Source: an uncultured Pseudomonadota bacterium
GTDB lineage: Bacteria > Pseudomonadota > Gammaproteobacteria > Burkholderiales > Methylophilaceae
Assembly (NCBI GenBank): GCA_903854305.1
Contig: CAINWC010000055.1
Span: 1 to 6,910 of the forward strand
Reading direction: 5' to 3'
Length of the DNA stretch: 6,910 nucleotides
A program made the position numbers and the translations under genes. A model generated the notes under the pieces. That model was not told where the DNA came from. It was given only the letters and a program-made list of their open reading frames with translations, and searched no databases. Positions 1 through 6,910 of the stretch are shown here, one piece after another (the first letter of the stretch is position 1; each line of letters begins with the position of its first letter).

Positions 1-1
1 A

Positions 2-2254
2 TGTGCAACACCAGTGGCTGATGGTATGAAGATTTTCACGCGTTCTAAATCTGCGATTGAAGCACAGAAGAGCGTGATGGAATTTTTATTGATTAACCAT
101 CCATTAGATTGCCCAATTTGCGACCAGGGTGGCGAGTGCGATTTGCAAGATATTGCGGTGGCTTACGGCACTAGTGGCTCACGCTACACTGAAGAAAAAC
201 GAGTGGTGTTCAACAAGAATCTCGGCCCATTGGTCAGCACCGATATGACGCGCTGTATTCAATGTACACGCTGTGTACGCTTCTTGCAAGAAGTCGGCGG
301 CATGATGGAGCTTGGCATGGTTGGTCGTGGCGAGCATGCTGAGATTACCGCTTATGTCGATAAAAGTGTTAACTCTGAACTCTCTGGCAATATCATTGAT
401 TTATGCCCGGTTGGTGCATTAACGAGTAAGCCGTTCAGATACTCTGCACGAAGCTGGGAGCTTACGCGCCGCCCAAGCATTGCGCCACATGATGGCTTAG
501 GTTCGCACATTGAAGTGCATGTCAAAGACAATAAAGTCATGCGTGTTTTGCCACGTGACAAAGAAAGTATCAATGAATGCTGGCTATCAGACCGTGATCG
601 TTTTTCTTATGAGGGTTTAAATAGTCCAGATCGCCTTAAAGTGCCGATGATCAAGCACAACGGCGCTTGGGTGGAAACCGACTGGAAAACCGCTTTAGAA
701 TTTGCAGCAGGGCAAATTAAAGATATTACTAACGAGCATGGTAGCGAGGCTTTAGGTATCTTGGTTTCACCGAATAGCACTATGGAAGAAGGCTATCTAG
801 CTAAAAAACTAGCCAATGGTCTAGGCTGCGGCAATATCGATTATCGCCTGCGTCAAACTGACTTTAGGTTGGATGGTAAGCGCCTCGGTACGCCATGGAT
901 GGGTTGTAATATCCAGGAAATTGAAGAGCTTGACCGTATTCTGGTGATTGGGTCTAACTTGCGTAATGAGCACCCACTGCTTGCACAACGTTTCCGCAAA
1001 GCGGTTGCCAATGGCGCACAACTTTCTATTATTAGTCCCTTGGATAATGATCCGTTGATGGATATTGCACACAAAGTGATTGTGCGCCCGAACGACATGG
1101 TGAATGTGTTGGGTCAAATTCTTAAAGCAATGTCAGGTTTACAGCGGTTATCTCTCTGCTTACCGCCATCACTTAATCAATTGCTTGAAGAAATTAAGGT
1201 TCGTCCAAATACACAGGCCATTGCTGAAAGTATGGCTGGACATGGTAAAGACTATGATTTGATTTCACCAAAAGTAGGTATCTTTTTAGGTAATATGGCC
1301 TTAAGTGATCCTAGATTTACTGAAATGTATAGTATGGCTGAGGCTATTGGCGGTATTTCAGGCGCCAAAGGTGGTATTTTGCCAGCTGCCGCAAATAGTA
1401 CCGGTATGCACATGATGGGTGTAATGCCTAGTAGTACCGGTATGCATGCACGCGCAATGCTAGAAGTGCCACGCAAAGCTTATTTAATTGTTAATATTGA
1501 GCCGGAGTTAGATTGCCAGCATGCAGCTTTAGCTAAAGCTGCGATGGCAAAAGCGGAGTGCGTTGTCGCGCTGACAGCGTTTAAATCTCAAGCACTTGAA
1601 AATGCAGATGTGTTGTTACCAATCGCACCGTTTACAGAAACATCAGGTACATTCATGAGTATGGAAGGCCGCGTACAAAGCTTTACTGCCGTGACTAAGC
1701 CGCTAGGTGAGTGTCGCCCAGCTTGGAAAGTATTGCGCGTGTTAGCCAATACTCTAGGTTTACAAGGTTTTGATTATGAAACTAGTGAGCAAGTTAAAGA
1801 GGCGATTTTTGCAGGTGAAAAGCCTTCAGCGATGGTTTGGCGTAGCCTCAATAATAACTTGAAAGAGTTGGTTGAGATTCATGTGAACATTAAGCATGAA
1901 GGTTTACAGCGGATCGGTGAAGTGCCTCAGTATGAGTCAGACCCAATTGTCAGACGCTCAACGCCTCTACAAAAAACTAAATACAACATCAAGCCAATGG
2001 CACGTATGTGTGCAACTCAACTTGAGGCATTAGGTTTGGTTGAAGGCGATAATGTGTTGGTGAAGCAAGATAAAGGCAGCGCTGTGTTAACGGTGAAGTT
2101 AGATAATCATGTGGCTAAAGGTTGCGTTCGTGTAGCTGCCGCTCATGAAGATACTATCGGCCTTGGCGATTTGATGGGCGATATTACCGTTGAGAAACTA
2201 TCACCACAACAGTTGCAAAGTTATGAAACCACTAACATGGAGGCGCGTGCCTAA
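2..2254 (+). CDS. nuoG: NADH-quinone oxidoreductase subunit G (5' partial)
   Basis: Peripheral-arm subunit of complex I that relays electrons through Fe-S clusters. The reading frame is open from base 2, so the N-terminus lies upstream. The GTG at 14 reads as an internal valine ([10 protein letters not shown]), not a start. Numbering from that codon: the Cys at bases 2-4 matches the last N1b ligand (E. coli Cys67). H29, C33, C36 and C42 form the His/3-Cys N5 site. C81, C84, C87 and C131 form the N4 site. The four Cys of the E. coli N7 cluster are absent around residues 154-190. Residues about 205-600 are the molybdopterin-oxidoreductase-like domain, which has no cofactor in complex I. Residues about 661-735 resemble the C-terminal beta-barrel domain of that superfamily. 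By comparison with E. coli NuoG, roughly 65-70 residues, including the first three N1b Cys, are missing. The stop overlaps the nuoH start by one base. Identification is very secure. Confidence 0.97.
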   Translation, partial: CATPVADGMKIFTRSKSAIEAQKSVMEFLLINHPLDCPICDQGGECDLQDIAVAYGTSGSRYTEEKRVVFNKNLGPLVSTDMTRCIQCTRCVRFLQEVGGMMELGMVGRGEHAEITAYVDKSVNSELSGNIIDLCPVGALTSKPFRYSARSWELTRRPSIAPHDGLGSHIEVHVKDNKVMRVLPRDKESINECWLSDRDRFSYEGLNSPDRLKVPMIKHNGAWVETDWKTALEFAAGQIKDITNEHGSEALGILVSPNSTMEEGYLAKKLANGLGCGNIDYRLRQTDFRLDGKRLGTPWMGCNIQEIEELDRILVIGSNLRNEHPLLAQRFRKAVANGAQLSIISPLDNDPLMDIAHKVIVRPNDMVNVLGQILKAMSGLQRLSLCLPPSLNQLLEEIKVRPNTQAIAESMAGHGKDYDLISPKVGIFLGNMALSDPRFTEMYSMAEAIGGISGAKGGILPAAANSTGMHMMGVMPSSTGMHARAMLEVPRKAYLIVNIEPELDCQHAALAKAAMAKAECVVALTAFKSQALENADVLLPIAPFTETSGTFMSMEGRVQSFTAVTKPLGECRPAWKVLRVLANTLGLQGFDYETSEQVKEAIFAGEKPSAMVWRSLNNNLKELVEIHVNIKHEGLQRIGEVPQYESDPIVRRSTPLQKTKYNIKPMARMCATQLEALGLVEGDNVLVKQDKGSAVLTVKLDNHVAKGCVRVAAAHEDTIGLGDLMGDITVEKLSPQQLQSYETTNMEARA
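1396..1446 (+). repeat. 15-bp direct repeat inside nuoG
   Basis: TAGTACCGGTATGCA occurs exactly at 1396-1410 and 1432-1446. The copies are 36 bases (12 codons) apart and in the same frame, so the peptide STGMH appears at residues 462-466 and 474-478. The bases between the copies are not obviously duplicated. Confidence 0.7.
2239..2243 (+). promoter_or_regulatory. Ribosome binding site for nuoH
   Basis: GGAGG lies inside the last codons of nuoG, 10 bases before the nuoH ATG at 2254. It supports that start and, with the TAATG overlap, suggests translational coupling of nuoG and nuoH. Confidence 0.7.
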
Positions 2255-3282
2255 TGGAATGGTTAGCTAACTTATTTGGTAGTTACTGGCCAGCGGTGCA
2301 ACTTACCGTTTGGACCTTGATTAAAATCGTTTTAATTGTAGCGCCGCTTATGGGCGCGGTGGCTTACCTGACATTGGCCGAACGTAAAGTCATTGGTTAT
2401 ATGCAGGTGCGTATTGGCCCAAATCGTGTAGGTTATTTCGGCTTATTGCAGCCTATTGCCGATGGTTTGAAGTTGTTGTTCAAAGAAATCATCGTACCAA
2501 CCGCTTCTAATAAAACTTTGTTTCTATTAGGCCCTGTATTAGCAATTGCACCAGCCTTTGCCGCATGGGCGGTTGTACCGTTTGATATGAACATGGTATT
2601 AGCTAATGTAGATGCAGGTTTGCTGTATATTTTAGCCATGACTTCGGTTGCGGTTTACGGTGTGATTATCGCTGGTTGGGCATCGAACTCTAAATATGCA
2701 TTTTTAGGGGCATTGCGTTCAGCGGCGCAAATTGTGTCTTATGAAATTGCCATGGGCTTTTCGCTAGTCGGTGTGCTGATGTGCGCGAATACATTGAACC
2801 TAGGAAAGATTGTGATGGGTCAATCAGGTGGCCTATTTCACTGGTATTTCTTACCGTTATTTCCATTGTTTATCGTCTATTTTATTAGTGCTGTGGCTGA
2901 AACCAACCGCGCACCGTTTGACGTGGCAGAAGGTGAGTCTGAAATCGTTGCCGGTTTTCATGTGGAATATTCAGGCATGGCATTTGCCGTATTCTTCTTA
3001 GCTGAATACGCGAATATGATTCTGGTTTCAATGTTGGCTGCGCTGATGTTCTTGGGCGGCTGGTTGTCACCGGTCACATTTATCCCAGATAGTTTTTTGT
3101 GGTTACTCGCTAAAGTTGGTTTCTTGTTGTTCTTGTTTTTATGGTTCAGAGCAACGTTTCCGCGTTACAGATATGACCAAATCATGCGCTTGGGCTGGAA
3201 AGTATTTATCCCCATCACCATCGTTTGGATTGTGTTTGTAGGTGGCATGATGCAAACGCCTTGGGCTTACTTATTTCATTAG
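2254..3282 (+). CDS. nuoH: NADH-quinone oxidoreductase subunit H
   Basis: Membrane subunit of complex I (ND1 homologue). It forms much of the quinone-binding chamber and docks the peripheral arm. The 342-residue length is typical of proteobacterial NuoH. Family signatures are intact: [20 protein letters not shown] at about 41-60, the loop [19 protein letters not shown] at 146-164, and [16 protein letters not shown] at 215-230 followed by [10 protein letters not shown]. The last holds the acidic cluster D223, E226, E228 and E230 on the cytoplasmic loop near the quinone cavity. Hydrophobic segments fit the eight helices of the family, the first at about 16-42. The start is fixed by a GGAGG Shine-Dalgarno and the TAATG overlap with nuoG. 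The next gene begins after 69 bases. Nothing is truncated or unusual. Confidence 0.98.
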   Translation: MEWLANLFGSYWPAVQLTVWTLIKIVLIVAPLMGAVAYLTLAERKVIGYMQVRIGPNRVGYFGLLQPIADGLKLLFKEIIVPTASNKTLFLLGPVLAIAPAFAAWAVVPFDMNMVLANVDAGLLYILAMTSVAVYGVIIAGWASNSKYAFLGALRSAAQIVSYEIAMGFSLVGVLMCANTLNLGKIVMGQSGGLFHWYFLPLFPLFIVYFISAVAETNRAPFDVAEGESEIVAGFHVEYSGMAFAVFFLAEYANMILVSMLAALMFLGGWLSPVTFIPDSFLWLLAKVGFLLFLFLWFRATFPRYRYDQIMRLGWKVFIPITIVWIVFVGGMMQTPWAYLFH

Positions 3283-3351
3283 TTTTGGGCTAGTTATTAG
3301 AGTAGTGTTTCATTAATTCGTACTTATTATTGATATTGACTTACATAATTT
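3283..3351 (+). other. nuoH-nuoI spacer, AT-rich
   Basis: A 69-base AT-rich gap. I see no stable hairpin with a U-tract, no matched -35/-10 pair and no purine-rich Shine-Dalgarno close to the nuoI ATG. An in-frame TAA at 3346-3348 prevents nuoI from starting further upstream. It is probably just an intra-operon spacer. Confidence 0.5.
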
Positions 3352-3843
3352 ATGATTGCAAAAATTAAATCTACGCTTTCCAGCTTAATGCTAGTTGAGC
3401 TGTTAAAAGGGATGGCGCTAACTGGGCGTTACTTTTTTGCGCCTAAAATTACCGTGCAATATCCCGATGAACGCACGCCGCAATCACCGCGCTTTAGAGG
3501 CTTGCACGCCTTACGCCGTTATCCAAATGGTGAAGAGCGTTGTATTGCTTGTAAGCTATGCGAGGCAGTATGTCCGGCCATGGCGATCACCATTGAGTCT
3601 GAGCAGCGTGAAGATAATTCTCGCCGTACCACACGCTATGATATTGATCTGACCAAATGTATATTCTGCGGTATGTGTGAAGAGTCATGCCCAGTAGACT
3701 CTATCGTTGAAACACGCATTTTTGATTATCACGGTGAAGAACGTGGTGATTTGCTCTACACCAAAGATATGCTGCTGGCGGTGGGTGATAAGCATGAAAA
3801 ACAAATTGCCGCTGACCGTGCCATTGATAAAAACTTTAGATAA
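3352..3843 (+). CDS. nuoI: NADH-quinone oxidoreductase subunit I (2x[4Fe-4S] ferredoxin-like)
   Basis: Peripheral-arm subunit (TYKY/NDUFS8 homologue) that carries clusters N6a and N6b between NuoG and NuoB, close to the membrane. Two Cys motifs are complete: C64, C67, C70 and C74 ([12 protein letters not shown]), and C103, C106, C109 and C113 ([12 protein letters not shown]). As in other 8Fe ferredoxins, the fourth Cys of each motif normally completes the other cluster. The N-terminal amphipathic part (about 1-30, [16 protein letters not shown]) matches the helix that lies on the membrane beside Nuo[21 protein letters not shown] at 45-64 is strongly conserved and closer to the mitochondrial protein than to E. 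coli NuoI. The 163-residue length is normal for this type. ATG 3352 is the first possible start because of the in-frame stop at 3346, but it has no recognisable Shine-Dalgarno. The internal ATG at residue 13 has none either and would cut off conserved sequence. Confidence 0.97.
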   Translation: MIAKIKSTLSSLMLVELLKGMALTGRYFFAPKITVQYPDERTPQSPRFRGLHALRRYPNGEERCIACKLCEAVCPAMAITIESEQREDNSRRTTRYDIDLTKCIFCGMCEESCPVDSIVETRIFDYHGEERGDLLYTKDMLLAVGDKHEKQIAADRAIDKNFR

Positions 3844-3882
3844 TTACCTTAGTTAAGACAAATAGATAAGACTCCCAATACT
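3844..3882 (+). other. nuoI-nuoJ spacer
   Basis: A 39-base gap. The only purine-rich stretch before nuoJ is AGATAAGA around 3864-3871, a weak Shine-Dalgarno candidate about 11 bases from the ATG. No promoter or terminator is visible. Confidence 0.4.
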
Positions 3883-4542
3883 ATGACCTTTTTTGGCTTA
3901 CATTTTCAAGATATTGTTTTTTATGCGTTAGCAGCGGTTTTGCTTTATGCAGCATTAAGCGTGATTACAACGCGTAACCCAGTATATGCGGCGTTATATC
4001 TGGTGCTGGCATTTTTTACAGCGGCTGGCATCTGGTTGCTACTTGAAGCAGAGTTCTTAGCGATAACGCTGGTGCTGGTTTACGTGGGCGCGGTGATGGT
4101 GCTGTTCTTATTTGTGGTGATGATGCTGGATATTAATCTGGATAAGTTACGCGAAGGCTTTTGGAATGCATTGCCCATTGCGCTACCAGTCGGCGGCTTG
4201 ATGGCTGTGGAAATGGTGATGATTGTTGGTGTGCGTAACTTTGGTTACGATAAAGTAGTAGCACCGCCTGCGCATCCAGCGGATTACAGCAATACGGCAG
4301 AATTAGGTCGCGTACTTTACACAGATTATTTATTACCTTTTGAATTGGCCTCAGTTGTTTTGCTGGTTGCTATCGTAGCAGCAATCGCGCTCACACTCAG
4401 AAGTCGCAAAGAAAGTAAGTCGATGGATCCTTCAAAACAAGTGTTAGTCAAAAAGGCAGATCGACTTCGTATTATGAAGATGGACGCCGTAGTAGAAGTG
4501 GCAGCAGATACTTCATCAGCTACTACAAAGGAGGCTTCATAA
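3883..4542 (+). CDS. nuoJ: NADH-quinone oxidoreductase subunit J
   Basis: Membrane subunit of complex I (ND6 homologue), next to NuoH and NuoK. It helps couple quinone reduction to proton movement. Five hydrophobic helices are visible at about 10-30, 33-53, 57-82, 94-117 and 150-173. The conserved block [15 protein letters not shown] (31-45) is followed by [20 protein letters not shown] (55-74). The second block includes the third helix, which carries the pi-bulge that switches during turnover in other complex I structures. A second conserved block, [20 protein letters not shown], spans 137-156. After the last helix comes a hydrophilic, mostly basic tail of about 45 residues (175-219) ending in a small Ala/Ser/Thr-rich segment. 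The protein is therefore longer than E. coli NuoJ (about 184 residues). The stop shares one base with the nuoK start. The assigned ATG has only a weak Shine-Dalgarno. Confidence 0.97.
   Translation: MTFFGLHFQDIVFYALAAVLLYAALSVITTRNPVYAALYLVLAFFTAAGIWLLLEAEFLAITLVLVYVGAVMVLFLFVVMMLDINLDKLREGFWNALPIALPVGGLMAVEMVMIVGVRNFGYDKVVAPPAHPADYSNTAELGRVLYTDYLLPFELASVVLLVAIVAAIALTLRSRKESKSMDPSKQVLVKKADRLRIMKMDAVVEVAADTSSATTKEAS
4527..4534 (+). promoter_or_regulatory. Ribosome binding site for nuoK
   Basis: AAAGGAGG ends 7 bases before the nuoK ATG at 4542 and lies within the nuoJ C-terminal codons. It is the best Shine-Dalgarno in the window. It fixes the nuoK start and suggests coupled nuoJ-nuoK translation. 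Confidence 0.8.
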
Positions 4543-4847
4543 TGGTCGGTTTATCTCATTACCTGATTCTAGGTGCCTTATTGTTCGCTATTAGTGTTGT
4601 TGGCATATTTTTAAATCGTAAAAATGTGATTATTTTACTGATGGCAATTGAGCTGATGTTGTTAGCGGTTAATCTGAATTTTATTGCTTTCTCGCATTAT
4701 ATGCATGATATAGCAGGGCAGGTATTTGTGTTTTTCATCCTCACGGTTGCAGCAGCAGAGTCCGCAATTGGCTTGGCTATCTTAGTTGTGCTATTTAGAA
4801 ATTTACGCACGATCAACGTCGATGATTTAGATACATTAAAAGGCTAG
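4542..4847 (+). CDS. nuoK: NADH-quinone oxidoreductase subunit K
   Basis: Small membrane subunit of complex I (ND4L homologue, MrpC-like) that forms part of the proton path between the quinone module and the antiporter-like subunits. Its 101 residues are the usual length. Three helices are visible at about 4-22, 28-50 and 60-86. The two buried glutamates essential for proton transfer in E. coli (Glu36 and Glu72) correspond to E37 in LMAIELML and E73 in [10 protein letters not shown]. The short C-terminal tail ([10 protein letters not shown]) is family-typical. The gene overlaps the nuoJ stop by one base and has a strong Shine-Dalgarno. It is complete and ordinary. Confidence 0.98.
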   Translation: MVGLSHYLILGALLFAISVVGIFLNRKNVIILLMAIELMLLAVNLNFIAFSHYMHDIAGQVFVFFILTVAAAESAIGLAILVVLFRNLRTINVDDLDTLKG

Positions 4848-4909
4848 GCTTTACTAAAGAACTAGAATGTTTAAAGAGCGCTGGAAAGTTTAAAGGTTAA
4901 TACTCACAA
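4848..4909 (+). other. nuoK-nuoL spacer
   Basis: A 62-base gap. It contains GTTTAAAG twice (4869-4876 and 4888-4895). The TTTAAA cores could pair only as a weak A/T stem. AAAGG at 4892-4896 is the sole Shine-Dalgarno candidate for nuoL, 13 bases before the ATG at 4910, which is rather far. No promoter or terminator is convincing. Confidence 0.4.
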
Positions 4910-6910
4910 ATGACAATGCAACAAATTTACTTAGCCATACCATTATTGCCTTTGCTAGCAGCCGTTGTGGTTGGCTTGTTTGGCAAGCAATTGCCACGCG
5001 CTGCTGCTCATTTTTTGACAATATTAGGCGTAGGTGCCGCCTTTGCTTTGTCACTTTATGTACTGAAAGATGCACTGTTAGGCCATGTTTATAACGAGAC
5101 TGTGTATACCTGGTTGAAAAGCGGTAATGTATCATTTGAAGTTGGCTTTTTAATAGACCGACTTTCAGCCATGATGATGGTAGTAGTGACTTTTGTATCA
5201 CTCATGGTACATATTTACACCATCGGTTATATGCATGAAGACAAAGGATACGCGCGCTTCTTCAGCTATATCTCCTTGTTTACCTTCGCCATGTTGATGT
5301 TAGTCATGAGTAATAATTTCATGCAATTATTCTTTGGCTGGGAAGCTGTAGGCTTAGTTTCTTATCTATTGATTGGTTTTTGGTACACCAGACCAACCGC
5401 TATTTATGCCAATTTAAAAGCTTTTTTAGTTAATCGCGTGGGTGACTTCGGTTTCTTGCTTGGCATCGGTTTAGTGTTATTTCATTTCGGTAGTTTAGAT
5501 TACGCAGCGGTATTTTCAGTGGCACCGCAAATGGCCGATGAAAAAATCAATCTAATTGGCGATATGCAATGGTCGCTAATGACAGTTACTTGTATCTTGC
5601 TGTTTATCGGCGCAATGGGTAAGTCAGCGCAAGTGCCGTTACACGTTTGGTTGCCAGATTCAATGGAAGGCCCAACGCCAATTTCTGCATTGATTCACGC
5701 TGCAACAATGGTGACAGCCGGCATCTTTATGGTGGCACGCATGTCGCCATTGTTTGAGTTGTCATCTACTGCATCATCATTTGTAATGATTATCGGTAGC
5801 ATCACTGCGTTGTTTATGGGCTTTTTAGGTATCATCCAGAATGACATCAAACGTGTTGTGGCTTATTCAACCTTGTCACAATTAGGTTATATGACGGTTG
5901 CATTAGGCGCATCAGCCTATTCTGTCGCAATATTTCACTTAATGACGCATGCGTTCTTTAAAGCCCTGTTATTTTTAGGTGCCGGGTCTGTGATTATGGG
6001 TATGCATCATGACCAAGACATTCGTAACATGGGTAATCTTAAAAAGTATATGCCTGTGACTTGGATCACTTCACTCATAGGCTCACTGGCTTTAATCGGT
6101 ACGCCATTATTTTCAGGTTTCTACTCAAAAGATAGCATTATTGAAGCCGCCAAAGCTTCAACGATTACGGGTAGTGGATTTGCTTATTTTGCAGTGTTAA
6201 CGGGTGTTTTTGTCACTGCGTTTTATAGCTTCCGATTGTATTTCTTGGTGTTTCACGGTGACGAAAAGTGGCGTCAGGTAAAGCATGATGTAGCGCACGA
6301 TGCACATCATGAAGTAAAAGCAGTGACTAAACATGATGAACACCACGTTGATGCACATAGTGATACTAATCATGATAGCCACGCCGTTGATGCGCATGCA
6401 ACAACCCATGATGATCATGCACACCATCACGGCTTAGGCCCCACAGATGACCCACATGAGCCAGGTTGGGTAATTAAGTTACCATTAATTCTATTGGCAA
6501 TTCCATCATTGTTTATTGGTTATTTTGCAATCGAGCCTATGCTCTATGGCGATTTTTTTAAGGGTGTTATTTTCGTTGATTCAGTCGCACATCCGGCGAT
6601 GCACGAGCTAACACATGAGTGGCATGAAGTGGTTCATTCTGCGGCTGGGATGGCACTGCATGGTTTGATGTCACTACCATTCTTATTAGCCTCTTCTGGT
6701 GTTGCTTTGGCTTGGTTCTTCTATATGAGGCGCCCAGACATTCCAGCTAAGATACAAATTAAATTCGCGCTAATCAATCGGGTGCTTGAAAATAAATATG
6801 GCTTTGATAGTTTTAACGAGCGCGTATTTGCGGCAGGCTCACGTTTTATTGGTAACAAACTTTGGCAGATCGGTGACGTAAAAATCATTGATGGCGCACT
6901 GGTAAACGGC
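4910..6910 (+). CDS. nuoL: NADH-quinone oxidoreductase subunit L (3' partial)
   Basis: Distal antiporter-like proton-pumping subunit of complex I (ND5/MrpA family). I translated it by hand: 667 codons stay open to the window edge. Key residues match E. coli with a steady offset of 8-9 or less: E145 (WEAVGLVSYLL), D179 (NRVGD), K238 (AMGKSAQVPLH), H263 (ALIHAATMVTAG), H343 and H347 (IFHLMTHAFFK), K351, and the K407-D408 pair (FSGFYSKD). A His/Asp-rich insertion fills residues 459-507, in the loop between the helix ending FRLYFLVFHG and the one starting WVIKLPLILL. The window stops in the region that becomes the long lateral helix, so the rest of that helix and the last membrane helix are missing. 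ATG 4910 is preferred. An in-frame ATG at 4916 would shorten the protein by two residues but lies even further from the only AAAGG. Confidence 0.97.
   Translation, partial: MTMQQIYLAIPLLPLLAAVVVGLFGKQLPRAAAHFLTILGVGAAFALSLYVLKDALLGHVYNETVYTWLKSGNVSFEVGFLIDRLSAMMMVVVTFVSLMVHIYTIGYMHEDKGYARFFSYISLFTFAMLMLVMSNNFMQLFFGWEAVGLVSYLLIGFWYTRPTAIYANLKAFLVNRVGDFGFLLGIGLVLFHFGSLDYAAVFSVAPQMADEKINLIGDMQWSLMTVTCILLFIGAMGKSAQVPLHVWLPDSMEGPTPISALIHAATMVTAGIFMVARMSPLFELSSTASSFVMIIGSITALFMGFLGIIQNDIKRVVAYSTLSQLGYMTVALGASAYSVAIFHLMTHAFFKALLFLGAGSVIMGMHHDQDIRNMGNLKKYMPVTWITSLIGSLALIGTPLFSGFYSKDSIIEAAKASTITGSGFAYFAVLTGVFVTAFYSFRLYFLVFHGDEKWRQVKHDVAHDAHHEVKAVTKHDEHHVDAHSDTNHDSHAVDAHATTHDDHAHHHGLGPTDDPHEPGWVIKLPLILLAIPSLFIGYFAIEPMLYGDFFKGVIFVDSVAHPAMHELTHEWHEVVHSAAGMALHGLMSLPFLLASSGVALAWFFYMRRPDIPAKIQIKFALINRVLENKYGFDSFNERVFAAGSRFIGNKLWQIGDVKIIDGALVNG
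6284..6430 (+). repeat. Histidine/aspartate-rich low-complexity segment within nuoL
   Basis: NuoL residues 459-507 contain 16 His and 9 Asp in 49 positions and end in HAHHH. The codons are mostly CAT, CAC, GAT and GCA, giving a CATGAT/GATGCACAT-like low-complexity DNA tract. Within it, 6341-6379 (HHVDAHSDTNHDS) and 6380-6415 (HAVDAHATTHDD) form an imperfect tandem repeat of 13 and 12 codons. The reading frame continues through it into conserved sequence, so it is part of the protein. Confidence 0.8.

Noticed and set aside
14..16. GTG as a start codon for nuoG
   Set aside because: The frame is open upstream to base 2 and reads C-A-T-P-V, matching the conserved end of the N1b site, so the gene begins outside the window.
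821..1117. Minus-strand open frames within nuoG
   Set aside because: They overlap the conserved nuoG frame, have no ribosome site or family resemblance, and are expected by chance.
1135..1912. 13-base repeat AGGTTTACAGCGG at 1135-1147 and 1900-1912 in nuoG
   Set aside because: Both copies encode common G-L-Q-R residues using the preferred codons. They are widely spaced and probably coincidental.
3309..3349. Possible promoter before nuoI (TATTAT, CATAAT and TTGACT elements)
   Set aside because: None of the -10-like hexamers has a -35 match at 16-18 bases, and TTGACT at 3336 has no -10 downstream. The similarities reflect AT-richness.
3437..3652. Alternative + frame of 71 codons inside nuoI
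   Set aside because: It runs through the first nuoI cluster motif in the wrong frame, so it is a shadow.
4890..5201. Minus-strand open frame of 103 codons across the nuoL 5' end
   Set aside because: It lies antisense to the clearly conserved start of nuoL, its translation resembles no family I know, and it is a shadow of the real gene.
6197..6430. Minus-strand open frame of 77 codons rich in Met, Ile and Cys
   Set aside because: It is the reverse complement of the His-rich CATGAT tract of nuoL (CAT reads as ATG on the other strand). The Met richness is a by-product, not a gene.
1..6910. A hidden novel system such as a defence, mobile or secondary-metabolism module
   Set aside because: Conserved complex I genes fill the window almost end to end, with gaps under 100 bases, leaving no room for cargo genes. 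I saw no insertion or composition break.

Overview
This window is the middle of a nuo operon, which encodes the proton-pumping NADH:quinone oxidoreductase (respiratory complex I). All genes are on the + strand, in the canonical order nuoG-H-I-J-K-L. nuoG enters from the left edge without its N-terminus, nuoL runs off the right edge without its stop, and nuoH, nuoI, nuoJ and nuoK are complete. No RNA gene, mobile element, CRISPR array, terminator or convincing promoter is visible.

Layout: nuoG (2-2254, 5' partial) shares one base with nuoH (2254-3282) in a TAATG junction. A 69-base AT-rich spacer leads to nuoI (3352-3843), and a 39-base spacer to nuoJ (3883-4542). nuoJ shares one base with nuoK (4542-4847), again in a TAATG. 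A 62-base spacer precedes nuoL (4910 to the edge, 667 open codons). Every non-coding stretch is shorter than 100 bases. nuoM and nuoN would be expected to the right and nuoA-F to the left, but neither is in view.

How the genes work together: NuoG and NuoI carry iron-sulfur clusters that pass electrons from NADH (oxidised by NuoE/F, outside the window) towards the quinone site. NuoH forms part of the quinone chamber and anchors the peripheral arm to the membrane. NuoJ and NuoK link the quinone site to the antiporter-like subunits, of which NuoL is the distal one. All key cluster ligands and proton-path residues that I could check are present, so the complex looks functional.

Organism: NuoG and NuoI resemble the mitochondrial/alpha-beta-proteobacterial type rather than the E. 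coli type. NuoG lacks the N7 cluster ligands, and the NuoI sequence matches what I recall of betaproteobacterial homologues. Fairly AT-rich codon use (many TTA and TTG leucines) within that group suggests Methylophilaceae such as Methylotenera or Methylophilus. That placement is inference from memory, not from a search.

Novelty: I found no undescribed system. The most distinctive feature is a 49-residue histidine/aspartate-rich insertion in a loop of NuoL, containing an imperfect internal repeat. The other observations are minor.
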